In this document: one piece after another, positions 1 through 7,839 of the stretch
Numbering within the stretch: position 1 is the stretch's first letter
Layout of the letters: the number at the start of each line of letters is the position of its first letter
Assembly (NCBI GenBank): GCA_002787775.1
Contig: PCUW01000068.1
Span: 1-45,649, forward strand
DNA: 45,649 nucleotides
Direction: 5' to 3'
Source: Bdellovibrionales bacterium CG12_big_fil_rev_8_21_14_0_65_38_15
GTDB lineage: Bacteria > Bdellovibrionota > Bacteriovoracia > Bacteriovoracales > Bacteriovoracaceae
The notes under the pieces: generated by a model
The model's input: the letters and a program-made list of their open reading frames with translations, nothing else
The model's database searches: none
What the model was told of the DNA's origin: nothing
Made by a program: the position numbers and the translations under genes

Positions 1-274
1 AGATATGACGTCTTAAAAGTGGATCATCATTTTCTTCAAGCTCTTTTAGCCCAAGAACAATTGTATCTAATGGCGAGTCTTTCCAAGAAAAAGTTTCGAC
101 TAAAGGTAGTCCTAGTCTTGAATACTCTTCATCTGTAAAAATACGGGTTGGTGATTTCTCAATACGAACATCATGACCGCGTAGCTGAAGTTGCTTGGCG
201 GCACTAGGTGTTAGTGCAACACGTTCTTCAAAAGGCTTTGTTTCATGTCTTAACCATAATGTTCTTTTTAGCAT
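1..274 (-). CDS. Saccharopine dehydrogenase (lysine-forming type), N-terminal part, cut by window edge
   Basis: About 91 N-terminal residues are visible, beginning MLKRTLWLRHETKPFEERVA and continuing LTPSAAKQLQLRGHDVRIE. The R-x-E-x-KPFEERVALTP pattern is typical of the alanine dehydrogenase/PNT N-terminal domain as found in LYS1-type saccharopine dehydrogenase, which interconverts saccharopine with lysine plus 2-oxoglutarate using NAD. The ATG at 274-272 has an AGGA-type ribosome site just upstream. The catalytic and Rossmann parts lie outside the window, so the exact enzyme is a family-level call. It is divergent from the deacetylase-like gene to its right and shares a short promoter region with it. 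Confidence 0.72.
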   Translation of the reverse strand, partial: MLKRTLWLRHETKPFEERVALTPSAAKQLQLRGHDVRIEKSPTRIFTDEEYSRLGLPLVETFSWKDSPLDTIVLGLKELEENDDPLLRRHI

Positions 275-320
275 ACTTAGTCCTAGCAGGGTCCTTGCGC
301 AGGGTAAAGAATGTTGGTAA

Positions 321-332
321 AGATTATAATCT
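321..332. promoter_or_regulatory. Perfectly palindromic -10 element between divergent genes
   Basis: AGATTATAATCT is a perfect 12-bp palindrome that reads TATAAT on both strands. It lies between the leftward dehydrogenase start (274) and the rightward deacetylase frame (from 360). On the plus strand the TSS would fall near 337, leaving room for the AAGGGG ribosome site at 349-353. I see no good -35 on either side, so promoter function is inferred from the -10 match and its position. Confidence 0.42.
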
Positions 333-425
333 AGGAACACTGTAAGTAAGGGGAATTACATAAAAAAAGAAGCACTTATTTATCATCCTTTCCTTGCTCC
401 TCGCTTTAGCGAGTACGGTATTCCA

Positions 426-1325
426 GTGCCTTTAAAAATGGATCGATCACAAAAAATCTTTGCTGAGCTCAGCGAAGATTTCACTAAACTTCAAACGGTT
501 GATTTGGAGACATTGCCCAAGCTTAGTTGGGAAGATATTAAACTTGCTCACGATTTAGATTTTATCTCAAGACTCTTCGATCAAGACTTAGCAGTTCTTG
601 AAGTTCAGCATTGTTATGAAGTAACCCAAAAAGATTTAATAAGTGGCATAAATCAAAAACCACTTTGGAAAATGCCTGAAGATGTCTTGTTCCAATGCCG
701 TGGTACTTATATGGCAGCGTTAAGTGCTTTAAAAAATGAGTCGAGTTTCTTTCTTGGTGGTGGCATGCACCATGCGATGAGATTCGCTGGCCGTGGTTTT
801 TGTTTGCTAAATGATATTGTGATCGCTGCCAGAAAGTTACAGCTTGATCACGGCATTAAACGATGTCTTATTATTGATGTTGATGCCCATAAAGGTGATG
901 GTACAACACAGATTACTCAACATGATGATTCTATTTTCACCTTAAGCCTTCATATGAAAAATGCTTGGCCGATTGATGGAAGCCTTGGCCCTGGTCCTTG
1001 GGATTTACCAAGCGATCTTGATATCGAGTTTGGAATAGGTGAGGAGAGTCTTTATCTTGAAAAATTAACTGCTGCCTTGGCCCAAGTCGATATCGCAGGT
1101 TTTGGTTTCGCCTTTATTGTTCTAGGCGCTGATGCTTGGGAACATGATGAATTAAAAAGCACTCAATCTCTTAAGTTAAACAGCGATCAAATGCTGGCAA
1201 GAGATCAATTGATTGAATCAACTTTAGCCCAGTTTAAAATCAAAAGAACTTATGTCATGGGTGGAGGCTACGGGGAGCGAGCCCACGAACCTTATGTCAA
1301 TTTCTTAAAGAGCTTACTCAACTAG
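426..1325 (+). CDS. Histone deacetylase-like (arginase/deacetylase fold) amidohydrolase
   Basis: This is a member of the HDAC/AcuC/acetylpolyamine amidohydrolase superfamily, which are zinc-dependent deacetylases. Visible motifs in order: GGGMHHA (active-site histidines), IIDVDAHKGDGT (zinc Asp/His, with HK in place of the usual HH), LGADAWEHDE (second zinc Asp) and the final GGGY glycine-tyrosine loop. The substrate cannot be told from sequence. The coordinate given is the first standard in-frame start (GTG 426), but it has no ribosome site, and the frame stays open upstream with convincing protein (IKKEALIYHPFLAPRFSEYG from 360), preceded by AAGGGG at 349-353. True translation may therefore begin at the ATA at 360. 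The 3' end overlaps the convergent nucleotidase gene by 12 bases. Confidence 0.85.
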   Translation: MPLKMDRSQKIFAELSEDFTKLQTVDLETLPKLSWEDIKLAHDLDFISRLFDQDLAVLEVQHCYEVTQKDLISGINQKPLWKMPEDVLFQCRGTYMAALSALKNESSFFLGGGMHHAMRFAGRGFCLLNDIVIAARKLQLDHGIKRCLIIDVDAHKGDGTTQITQHDDSIFTLSLHMKNAWPIDGSLGPGPWDLPSDLDIEFGIGEESLYLEKLTAALAQVDIAGFGFAFIVLGADAWEHDELKSTQSLKLNSDQMLARDQLIESTLAQFKIKRTYVMGGGYGERAHEPYVNFLKSLLN

Positions 1326-1346
1326 TTCGTGAGGTAAAACTCTCTT
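1308..1346. terminator. Compound hairpin across overlapping convergent gene ends
   Basis: Outer arms AAGAG (1308-1312) and CTCTT (1342-1346) enclose inner arms TTAC-TCA (1314-1320) and TGA-G-GTAA (1330-1337), with a 9-nt loop. The structure spans both stop codons of the overlapping deacetylase and nucleotidase genes. There is no strong T tract, so a role as a shared transcription end is inferred. Confidence 0.35.
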
Positions 1347-2681
1347 AGCCGGTCTGAAATAAGTTTTAGGCGAATGGGCCAATAGGTCGGAAACCTTTGC
1401 CATATAAATACAAGCATACTTTTCAACTTGATCGGCCATACGACTTTCTTCTTGTCCTGCTCGCATCAGTTCACCCCAAAAAGGGTTAAAGAACTTTTTA
1501 TAGTCTTCAAGCAAGATAGATATCTCTTCGTTGATTTTTTCAATCTCAGCAAAAAGTTTATTGATTTCTTTTCTATCAACTTCTTTTTTATCTTCTTTTC
1601 GCTTAAGGTCCATATCATTAAGAGTTGTTTCAAGCTTTTCTTTTTGAGACATTAATAAATCAATTCTCTGCTGCACTTTTGTGGAAGCTTTAACTGCATC
1701 AACTTCTTCTTCTAAAGGTTCTAGGACGAGAGCTGTTCTCCAGTTAAAAGTCTTTTTAATAGAAACCACATCTCCATAGATATGATCTCCAAGATAAAGA
1801 ATTTCATCACCTTCAAGATCTAGGTCGTCTTGAAGTTTTCCGGCCCAGCCTCCTTGGTAAATACCATTTTCAATTTTGCCAAAGGTGTTTGACATCAAAC
1901 CAGTCTTAGCATCGATAGCTAAAAAGGCTTGCTTGCCATTAAAAAAGCGTGGCTTTGAAGCTAAAGTGATCGTGATATCAAAAAGCTCACTCCAATCTTT
2001 ATGATCTTTTAAAAATGGATTAACGGCGTAATCGAGTAAGAGTTTGCAATAACTCCAATCAGAGTTGGTAATGACTAAAAGTTTTTTGCCATAATCTTTA
2101 AAGCGTTCAAGCACGCGTACAATATCTTCATCTTGAACAATAAAGCGTGCCACATCAGCTCTGACTAAGTCTTTTAATGTGCCATCAGCGTGACAAATAT
2201 CAATGGCTTCGCGAATATCATTGGCCAGTGTTTCATAATCTGGAATATTTAGACCTTGTTTTTTTAATTCAACAAGCTGACCAAATAAAACACCATTTGA
2301 AATTGAAAAGGACGTGTCCAAACTTTGTATATTGCTGTCGTTGAGGTCTATGACTCTATTTCTATAAATTTTATCTTGTTCTTTAAAAGCCAGAACTTCT
2401 TCGCCGTAAACGGCATGCTTAACTTTGCCAAAGCGAGAAACTTTCAACAAATGACCTTTCTTTTTATCTATAACTAGCCCTTGAATGACTTTGTTGAAAT
2501 TAAAAGGAAGGCTTGTAATTGATGTAGGGTAATTCTTATGTTTGATGAGCTTTTGAATAGCCTTTTCATGAGTGAGGCGTTCAAACTCTTCAGAATTATA
2601 TCGAACCAGCGTGTAATCCATATCAAAGCCGATAGCTTTGATTTTCTTAAGGTTGAGAATACGGTTGACATAAACGCTCAT
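1314..2681 (-). CDS. HAD-IG family 5'-nucleotidase
   Basis: This resembles the cytosolic purine 5'-nucleotidase-like HAD subfamily (NT5C2 type), which dephosphorylates nucleoside monophosphates. HAD motif I is GFDMDYTLV (nucleophile D20, acid D22), motif II is VITNSDWSY and the late motif is YLGDHIYGDVV. A charged, probably coiled-coil segment (roughly residues 345-400, rich in K/E) follows and is usual for this family. The start is placed at the ATG at 2681, which has AAGGAT about six bases upstream; an in-frame GTG at 2699 lacks a ribosome site. About 455 residues. It is divergent from the LolA-like gene. Substrate range is unknown. Confidence 0.85.
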   Translation of the reverse strand: MSVYVNRILNLKKIKAIGFDMDYTLVRYNSEEFERLTHEKAIQKLIKHKNYPTSITSLPFNFNKVIQGLVIDKKKGHLLKVSRFGKVKHAVYGEEVLAFKEQDKIYRNRVIDLNDSNIQSLDTSFSISNGVLFGQLVELKKQGLNIPDYETLANDIREAIDICHADGTLKDLVRADVARFIVQDEDIVRVLERFKDYGKKLLVITNSDWSYCKLLLDYAVNPFLKDHKDWSELFDITITLASKPRFFNGKQAFLAIDAKTGLMSNTFGKIENGIYQGGWAGKLQDDLDLEGDEILYLGDHIYGDVVSIKKTFNWRTALVLEPLEEEVDAVKASTKVQQRIDLLMSQKEKLETTLNDMDLKRKEDKKEVDRKEINKLFAEIEKINEEISILLEDYKKFFNPFWGELMRAGQEESRMADQVEKYACIYMAKVSDLLAHSPKTYFRPAKRVLPHELVE

Positions 2682-2807
2682 GTTTATCCTTTTTTGCACA
2701 CAGCAGTAATGATTTATCCTATCAACTGCTTGAAATCTAAGTCAACAAACTGGTCAGTAGAACTTGGTCAAGATATCATTAGCGCTAAATTAATTGGAGA
2801 GAAAACA

Positions 2808-3590
2808 ATGCGCTTTTTAGCAACATTAATGATTTTTGGCCTGATTCAAGTTGGACATACAGCGACCAAGCAAAGTCCTGAAGAAAAGGGTACTAGCATT
2901 GCCAAGCAAGTCAGAGACCAAAACGACGGGTTTATTGGCGAAGAATCGAATATGAAAATGATTTTGATCACAGCCGATGGCCAGCAAGTTGTGCGCGAAA
3001 TGGAGGGCAAGGTTCAAGAGGGTGGCAAGGACGGAGATAAATCCCTTATGGAATTTTCTAATCCCAAGGATGTTAAAGGTACAAAAATGTTGACGTGGTC
3101 TTACAAAAGCAAAGAAGACGATCAGTGGCTTTATATTCCGGCCTTTCGAAGAGTGAAGCGTATTAATTCAAGCTCAAAGTCTTCTTCTTTTATGGGTAGT
3201 GAATTTGCTTTTGAAGATTTGGGTAGTCAAGAAATTGATAAATTTAATTATAAGTGGCTTAGAGATGAAAAACTAAACAAGCGAGATGTCTGGGTGCTTG
3301 AACGTGTTTCAAAAGAGCCATCTGGATATAGCAAACAAATTACTTACATGGACAAGAAAATATTTAATCCAATGAAAGTTGAATATTACAATCTTCGTGG
3401 AGAATTACTGAAAGTTGCCGAGTTTGCTGGCTATAAACCATTTAAGGTTGGACAGAAAACTCTTTACCGCGCCAATAAAATTCATATGAAGAACGTTCAA
3501 ACAAAAAAAGAGTCTATATTTACTTGGGACAATAGAACTCTTGGTAAAAAATTTACAGAATCTGATTTCTCACAATCTCGATTAAAGTAG
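2808..3590 (+). CDS. Outer-membrane lipoprotein-sorting-like protein (LolA/LolB fold)
   Basis: A 260-residue periplasmic protein with a short signal peptide (MRFLATLMIFGLIQVGHT). The body matches the 'outer membrane lipoprotein-sorting protein' family: the WSYKSKEDDQWLYIPAFRRVKRI stretch, then a beta-rich half with MGSEFAFEDL and an YMDKKIFNPMKVEYY segment. In other bacteria these proteins sit beside RND/MMPL exporters and DUF1302-like barrels. Here the barrel gene follows after 8 bases but no exporter is adjacent. The start is the ATG at 2808 with GGAGAG at 2796-2801; the open frame extends further upstream only because it overlaps the divergent nucleotidase promoter. A lipid or hydrophobic-cargo shuttle is inferred from the fold. 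Confidence 0.8.
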   Translation: MRFLATLMIFGLIQVGHTATKQSPEEKGTSIAKQVRDQNDGFIGEESNMKMILITADGQQVVREMEGKVQEGGKDGDKSLMEFSNPKDVKGTKMLTWSYKSKEDDQWLYIPAFRRVKRINSSSKSSSFMGSEFAFEDLGSQEIDKFNYKWLRDEKLNKRDVWVLERVSKEPSGYSKQITYMDKKIFNPMKVEYYNLRGELLKVAEFAGYKPFKVGQKTLYRANKIHMKNVQTKKESIFTWDNRTLGKKFTESDFSQSRLK

Positions 3591-3598
3591 AGCGCAAA

Positions 3599-4879
3599 AT
3601 GAAGTGGATAAGTTTTCTATTTTTCCTTTATTCTTTTCAAGCACTCGCTGATTTTGGTTCGCTTGGTGAAGTGACTCTTGAATATCGTCAATTTAAAAAC
3701 GATGATATTTCCTCAACCCAAGACACAGGTATCGCTGTTTTTTCTAGATTAGAGTCAAGTTACGAAGAGGGAAACTATTCTCATGTTCTTAGAGGCTTTT
3801 CACGAATTGATACTAAAGAGCCATCAAGAGATCTTATATGGATTGAAGATGCTTACGCTTCATACTTTTTAGACACAGAAAAACTTTGGAAAGTGTCTGC
3901 AGGATATAAGATCTTTAACTGGACCGCACTTGAGGCTTTCAGACCAGCAGATTCGATTAATAGTCGAAACTTAGATGCTCCACTTGAAAAGCCTGAAAAA
4001 CGCGGAGAGCTAGCAGTTGAATTAGAAATTCCGTACTATGAAGGTGCGCTTACCTTGTCGTTATACCCACGAGTTGAAAATCCTCGCTATCCAGGAGCAG
4101 CGTCAAGGCTTGGAGTTGGATTTTTGCCAGCAGAGCCATTATGGGTGGATGGCACTGAAGCGAAAGACGATAAGTGGCGCCCGCAGTATTCGGCTAGACT
4201 AACTCAGCTTATATTTGGTGCAGATGTCTCGTTACACTATTTGCAACACTATGATCGACAGTTTCCTGTGGTGGGAACTTCTCAGTACACATTTATTAGT
4301 GGCAGTCCTGTTCCCATTAATGGCGTGAGTTCAATGAACGTTCCGCATTTTTTTCAAGTTACACAAATTGGTGGAACAATACAGATGCCATTTTTTGATG
4401 CTTGGCTTTTTAAAGCAGAAGCCGCTAACCGAAGCTTTGAAAAAGATCTGAGCATTCTGACTGTTACAGGCTTTCAATTACCAATCGATCATACAGAAGC
4501 CGCAATTGGTTTTGAGTACACGACTTCACATACAGATGGATCTGAGACAACATTCTTTTTTGAGTATGCAAAGATGTTAGGAGTGGAGCAAGCTCAAGCG
4601 GAGCGTTTAACTGTTTTTCAAAATGACTATTTCTTAGGATTAAGACACGCCAGAAATGATATTATGGGCACTGAATTTGTGCTTTCAGCAATTATGGATG
4701 TTGATCGAACACATGAAAAACTTTACAACTTTCAAGTTTCTAGACGACTTTCAGATGTTTGGAAAATTGGCTCAACCATTCGTGTTTTTGATGCCCCCGT
4801 ACAAGGTACAACGGCTCAAGGTCTAGAAGTTCTCAACGAAGACCATCATGTTAGCTTATTTTTGACTCGGTATTTTTAA
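3599..4879 (+). CDS. Outer-membrane beta-barrel protein (DUF1302-like)
   Basis: 426 residues with a clear signal peptide (MKWISFLFFLYSFQALA). The body shows alternating beta strands and ends in aromatic LFLTRYF, the usual C-terminal barrel signal. The early region around WIEDAYASYFL...KVSAGYKIFNWT resembles DUF1302-type barrels, including the IFNW motif and RPAD segment. It follows the LolA-like gene by 8 bases and overlaps the next start by one base (TAATG), so the genes are probably co-transcribed. Likely role: the outer-membrane partner of the LolA-like protein; the cargo is unknown. Confidence 0.72.
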   Translation: MKWISFLFFLYSFQALADFGSLGEVTLEYRQFKNDDISSTQDTGIAVFSRLESSYEEGNYSHVLRGFSRIDTKEPSRDLIWIEDAYASYFLDTEKLWKVSAGYKIFNWTALEAFRPADSINSRNLDAPLEKPEKRGELAVELEIPYYEGALTLSLYPRVENPRYPGAASRLGVGFLPAEPLWVDGTEAKDDKWRPQYSARLTQLIFGADVSLHYLQHYDRQFPVVGTSQYTFISGSPVPINGVSSMNVPHFFQVTQIGGTIQMPFFDAWLFKAEAANRSFEKDLSILTVTGFQLPIDHTEAAIGFEYTTSHTDGSETTFFFEYAKMLGVEQAQAERLTVFQNDYFLGLRHARNDIMGTEFVLSAIMDVDRTHEKLYNFQVSRRLSDVWKIGSTIRVFDAPVQGTTAQGLEVLNEDHHVSLFLTRYF

Positions 4880-5385
4880 TGGCCTTAGGCAAGACTCACG
4901 ATGGGATCAATCTTTTTGTTGGAATGGTCTTTACTGGTCTGCTCATTGGAGTAGGAGTTGATTACTTTTGTTGGCCTTTGTTTTTATTTGGTTGGTTATT
5001 CTCCACACTCATTTTTTCACCTGACACCGACTTGATGCCTAAAAAACGCAGTGGAGTATTACAGTTCTTCCTTTATCCTTATTCTATTTTGTTTAAGCAT
5101 AGGGGAGTTTCGCATGGGCTATTGTTTGGAACTCTTACAAGAGTGATCTACGGTCTTGTTCTAGGTGGGCTACTTATTTTTGTCTTATCTAAAATGGGAT
5201 ATTTAGAGCTAGAAGCTCAAACATACTGGCAAAGAGTTTTTGAGTTTTTTAGAGAGTATAATTATCAGTTGCCAATCTATCGAAGTGTAACTTGGCTCTA
5301 TATTGGGCTAGCATTTGCTGATGCATGTCATATCCTCATTGATAAACTATCTAGCATCCTTTCAAAAATGCGAAGAAATTATTAA
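4879..5385 (+). CDS. DUF2227-family integral membrane protein, putative metal-binding
   Basis: 168 residues with about three to four hydrophobic segments. Features of the DUF2227/YdjM-like class are visible: an N-terminal THDG motif, an SPDTDLMPKKRSG segment, HRGVSHGLLFG and a late ADACHILIDK. The conserved His and Asp residues at these sites suggest metal binding at the membrane face. Biochemical function is not established for the family. The start overlaps the barrel gene stop by one base (TAATG), implying translational coupling. Confidence 0.7.
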   Translation: MALGKTHDGINLFVGMVFTGLLIGVGVDYFCWPLFLFGWLFSTLIFSPDTDLMPKKRSGVLQFFLYPYSILFKHRGVSHGLLFGTLTRVIYGLVLGGLLIFVLSKMGYLELEAQTYWQRVFEFFREYNYQLPIYRSVTWLYIGLAFADACHILIDKLSSILSKMRRNY

Positions 5386-5448
5386 AAAGCTTTAAAAAGA
5401 CCCTCTAAGAGTCATATGATTAGCCCACTAATATCTAGAGGAGACTGT

Positions 5449-5973
5449 ATGACGGTCATGTTAAAGCAGGCATTTGCTCTGTTGAAATTATTAAATTCCG
5501 ATACTGGTGAAAATCAATTGGCCGCGGGAATTGCCTGTGGTCTTATTTTAGGTTTTGCTCCAGCTCTTTCACTTCAAACCATCCTTGTCTTTATTTTACT
5601 TTTCTTTTTTAGAATACAAATGGGTGCTGCTTTTGCTAGCGCTTTTATGTTCGCAATTGTCGCCTATGTTTTTGATCCGATTTTTCATTCTATAGGAGCA
5701 AGTGTTTTAGAAATGGATAGTCTCAAAGGACTTTTTACCATTCTATATAATCTTCCTATTATTCCATTTACCAAGTTTTATAACTCTGTGGTCATGGGAG
5801 CTGGAGTTGTATCAGTTTTGTTATTTCCAGTTGTCTTCATCCTATCGAAAACATTAATTGTGAAGTATCGAAATACTGTTGTTAAGCGTTTCCAGCAAAC
5901 TAAATTCTGGAAAGCAGTTAAAGCAACAGGTTTTTATAAATGGTATGCCAAATACGAAGAACTCTACGGATAA
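5449..5973 (+). CDS. TIGR03546 family membrane protein (DUF2062-like)
   Basis: About 174 residues, mostly hydrophobic, with the DUF2062-like N-terminal half (NQLAAGIACGLILGFAPALS followed by LQTILVF) and several transmembrane helices. It is directly followed, three bases later, by the TIGR03545 protein, and these two families are defined by their constant adjacency. The ATG at 5449 is chosen because AGAGGAGA lies just upstream; an in-frame ATG at 5416 lacks one. Function is unknown; a two-component inner-membrane unit with TIGR03545 is a reasonable inference. Confidence 0.78.
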   Translation: MTVMLKQAFALLKLLNSDTGENQLAAGIACGLILGFAPALSLQTILVFILLFFFRIQMGAAFASAFMFAIVAYVFDPIFHSIGASVLEMDSLKGLFTILYNLPIIPFTKFYNSVVMGAGVVSVLLFPVVFILSKTLIVKYRNTVVKRFQQTKFWKAVKATGFYKWYAKYEELYG

Positions 5974-5976
5974 TAT

Positions 5977-7839
5977 ATGATTGAAAAAAAGAAAGTTGGA
6001 ATGATTCGAAAGGGTGCAGTTGTACCATTTCTTATTGTGACCGTCCTGATTGTCCTGTTTAACCTGCTCTTTTTAGATTCAACGATTAAAAAATCAATTG
6101 AATACTTTGGTGGCAAAGTTAATGGCGCTGAGGTCAATGTTGATAGTGTGAAGACATCTTTTAGTAGCTTAAGTGTAGAAGTTAAAAAGATTGCTTTTAC
6201 TAATGCGAGTGATCCGGCTTTTAATTTGTTTGAAGTAGGCTCTCTTAAGTTTCAAATGATGTGGGATGGAGTTCTAAGAGGCAAAGTCGTTATCGATGAG
6301 TCTTCAATTAAAGATATTACCATTGCCGGAAAAAGAAAGGCTTTGGGAAAAGTCTATCCAAAGCCTTTAGAAGATCCTAAGAACCCATCAAAAGCAAAAG
6401 AGACTCTTCAAAATGCGAAAGAAGAATTCAAAGGTAATGTTTTTGGAGATATTTCGGCTCTCTTAGCCGGTGATAGCTCAAAAGATGTTCTAAATAATAT
6501 TGAAAATGAGTTAGAGAGTAAAAAATTCTACGAAGCCCTTGAAAAACAAATCGATCAAAAAGAAGAAGAGCTTAAAACGATGATGAGTAATCTTCCTAAA
6601 AGCGCTGAGATCGATTCCTATGACGATCGTTTTAAAGCCATTAATTGGGATGATCTTAAAAATATCTCTAAGGCACCGAAGGTCCTTAAGGAAGCCGACT
6701 CTCTAAGAAAGGATGTCTCCAATACGATTAAACAATACAATGATGCTGTCAAAAGAGTTGAAAGTGAAATTAAGTTTGTTAAAGACTCGACTAAGCAAGT
6801 TGAAGGCTTAATTAAGCAAGATGTTGATCGTCTTGAATCTAAAATGAGTCTGCCTAATTTAGATTCAAAAGCAATTGCTGGAGTTCTCTTTGGTCCAGAT
6901 TTTGTTAATTCAATGGCTAAGTACGACGAATACTTCGCGATGGCAAAAAAATACATGCCACCTAAAAAAGACAAAAAGGAAGTCGTTGAAGTGAAGCCTC
7001 CAAGAGGCGAGGGTGTGAATTATCAATTTGGTACACCAAAGTCTTACCCACTTTTTTGGTTAAAACATAGTGAGATCAGCTCTCAAAATTCGCAAGGAAC
7101 AGTTAGCGGTAAGATTGAAAACGTAACAACTGATCAATCTGTTGTTAATAAGCCGACAACAGCGCAAATTGATGCTGATTTTCCTTCACAAAATCTTAGG
7201 CAACTTAAGGCCAAGGTTTCGATCGATCATCGTGGCGTTGTAAAAGACAGTGTTCAGTTATCGATTGGTGCCTTTCCGGTTAAAGAGAAAGCTTTAAGCC
7301 AGTCAGACGCCGTAAGCTTTATTATGTCATCCGCCACATCAAGTTCGGTGGTTTCTGCTGATTTAATTGATAAGAGCTTGACCATGAAGCTTGATAACAC
7401 TTTTAGCGATGTGAAATATAAGACAGAAGCTAAAACAAAAGTCGTCAAAGAAATCCTAGATAGCGTAGCTTCAGATGCATCAACCGTAACACTTAATGCT
7501 AAAGCTTCTGGAAGTATCGAAAAACTTAATTTTGATATTAAGACAAATCTTGCTGATATTATAAAAACGGCCGTTGGCAGAGTGATTAGCGAAAAAATTA
7601 ATGCAGCTAAGAAAAAAATAAAAGACACCATCGAGAATAAATTAGCCGGAAATAAAAAAAAGGTTGATGAAAAATTAGATCAACTGAAGTCAAAGTATCA
7701 AGGCGAAATTGATAAGCAAAAAAGTAAAATTGATGGCATAACTTCCAAAATTGATGGCAAAAAAGATAGTGCTAAGAATTCAGTCCAAGATAAAGGTAAA
7801 GACCTCCTGAAAGGTCTTAAAAAGAAATTTAAATTTTAA
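5977..7839 (+). CDS. TIGR03545 family protein, AsmA-like membrane-anchored coiled-coil protein
   Basis: 620 residues. One N-terminal transmembrane helix (about residues 14-33) is followed by an AsmA/DUF748-like beta region (VNVDSVKTSFSSLSVEVKKI), a long lysine/glutamate-rich coiled-coil middle (about 130-300), a second beta region and a very basic C-terminal coiled coil ending KGLKKKFKF. TIGR03545 is a conserved family of unknown function found next to TIGR03546. The AsmA-like look suggests a part in envelope lipid handling, but this is inference. Its stop overlaps the stop of the convergent secreted zincin gene by four bases (TTAA). Confidence 0.75.
   Translation: MIEKKKVGMIRKGAVVPFLIVTVLIVLFNLLFLDSTIKKSIEYFGGKVNGAEVNVDSVKTSFSSLSVEVKKIAFTNASDPAFNLFEVGSLKFQMMWDGVLRGKVVIDESSIKDITIAGKRKALGKVYPKPLEDPKNPSKAKETLQNAKEEFKGNVFGDISALLAGDSSKDVLNNIENELESKKFYEALEKQIDQKEEELKTMMSNLPKSAEIDSYDDRFKAINWDDLKNISKAPKVLKEADSLRKDVSNTIKQYNDAVKRVESEIKFVKDSTKQVEGLIKQDVDRLESKMSLPNLDSKAIAGVLFGPDFVNSMAKYDEYFAMAKKYMPPKKDKKEVVEVKPPRGEGVNYQFGTPKSYPLFWLKHSEISSQNSQGTVSGKIENVTTDQSVVNKPTTAQIDADFPSQNLRQLKAKVSIDHRGVVKDSVQLSIGAFPVKEKALSQSDAVSFIMSSATSSSVVSADLIDKSLTMKLDNTFSDVKYKTEAKTKVVKEILDSVASDASTVTLNAKASGSIEKLNFDIKTNLADIIKTAVGRVISEKINAAKKKIKDTIENKLAGNKKKVDEKLDQLKSKYQGEIDKQKSKIDGITSKIDGKKDSAKNSVQDKGKDLLKGLKKKFKF

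Noticed and set aside
2764..2791. TTGGTC-16-TAAATT as promoter of the LolA-like gene
   Set aside because: Its TSS would fall inside the ribosome site at 2796-2801, so it cannot give a usable leader.
5385..5415. GACCCTCT...AGAGTC as a terminator before TIGR03546
   Set aside because: The loop would be too short to form a stable stem.
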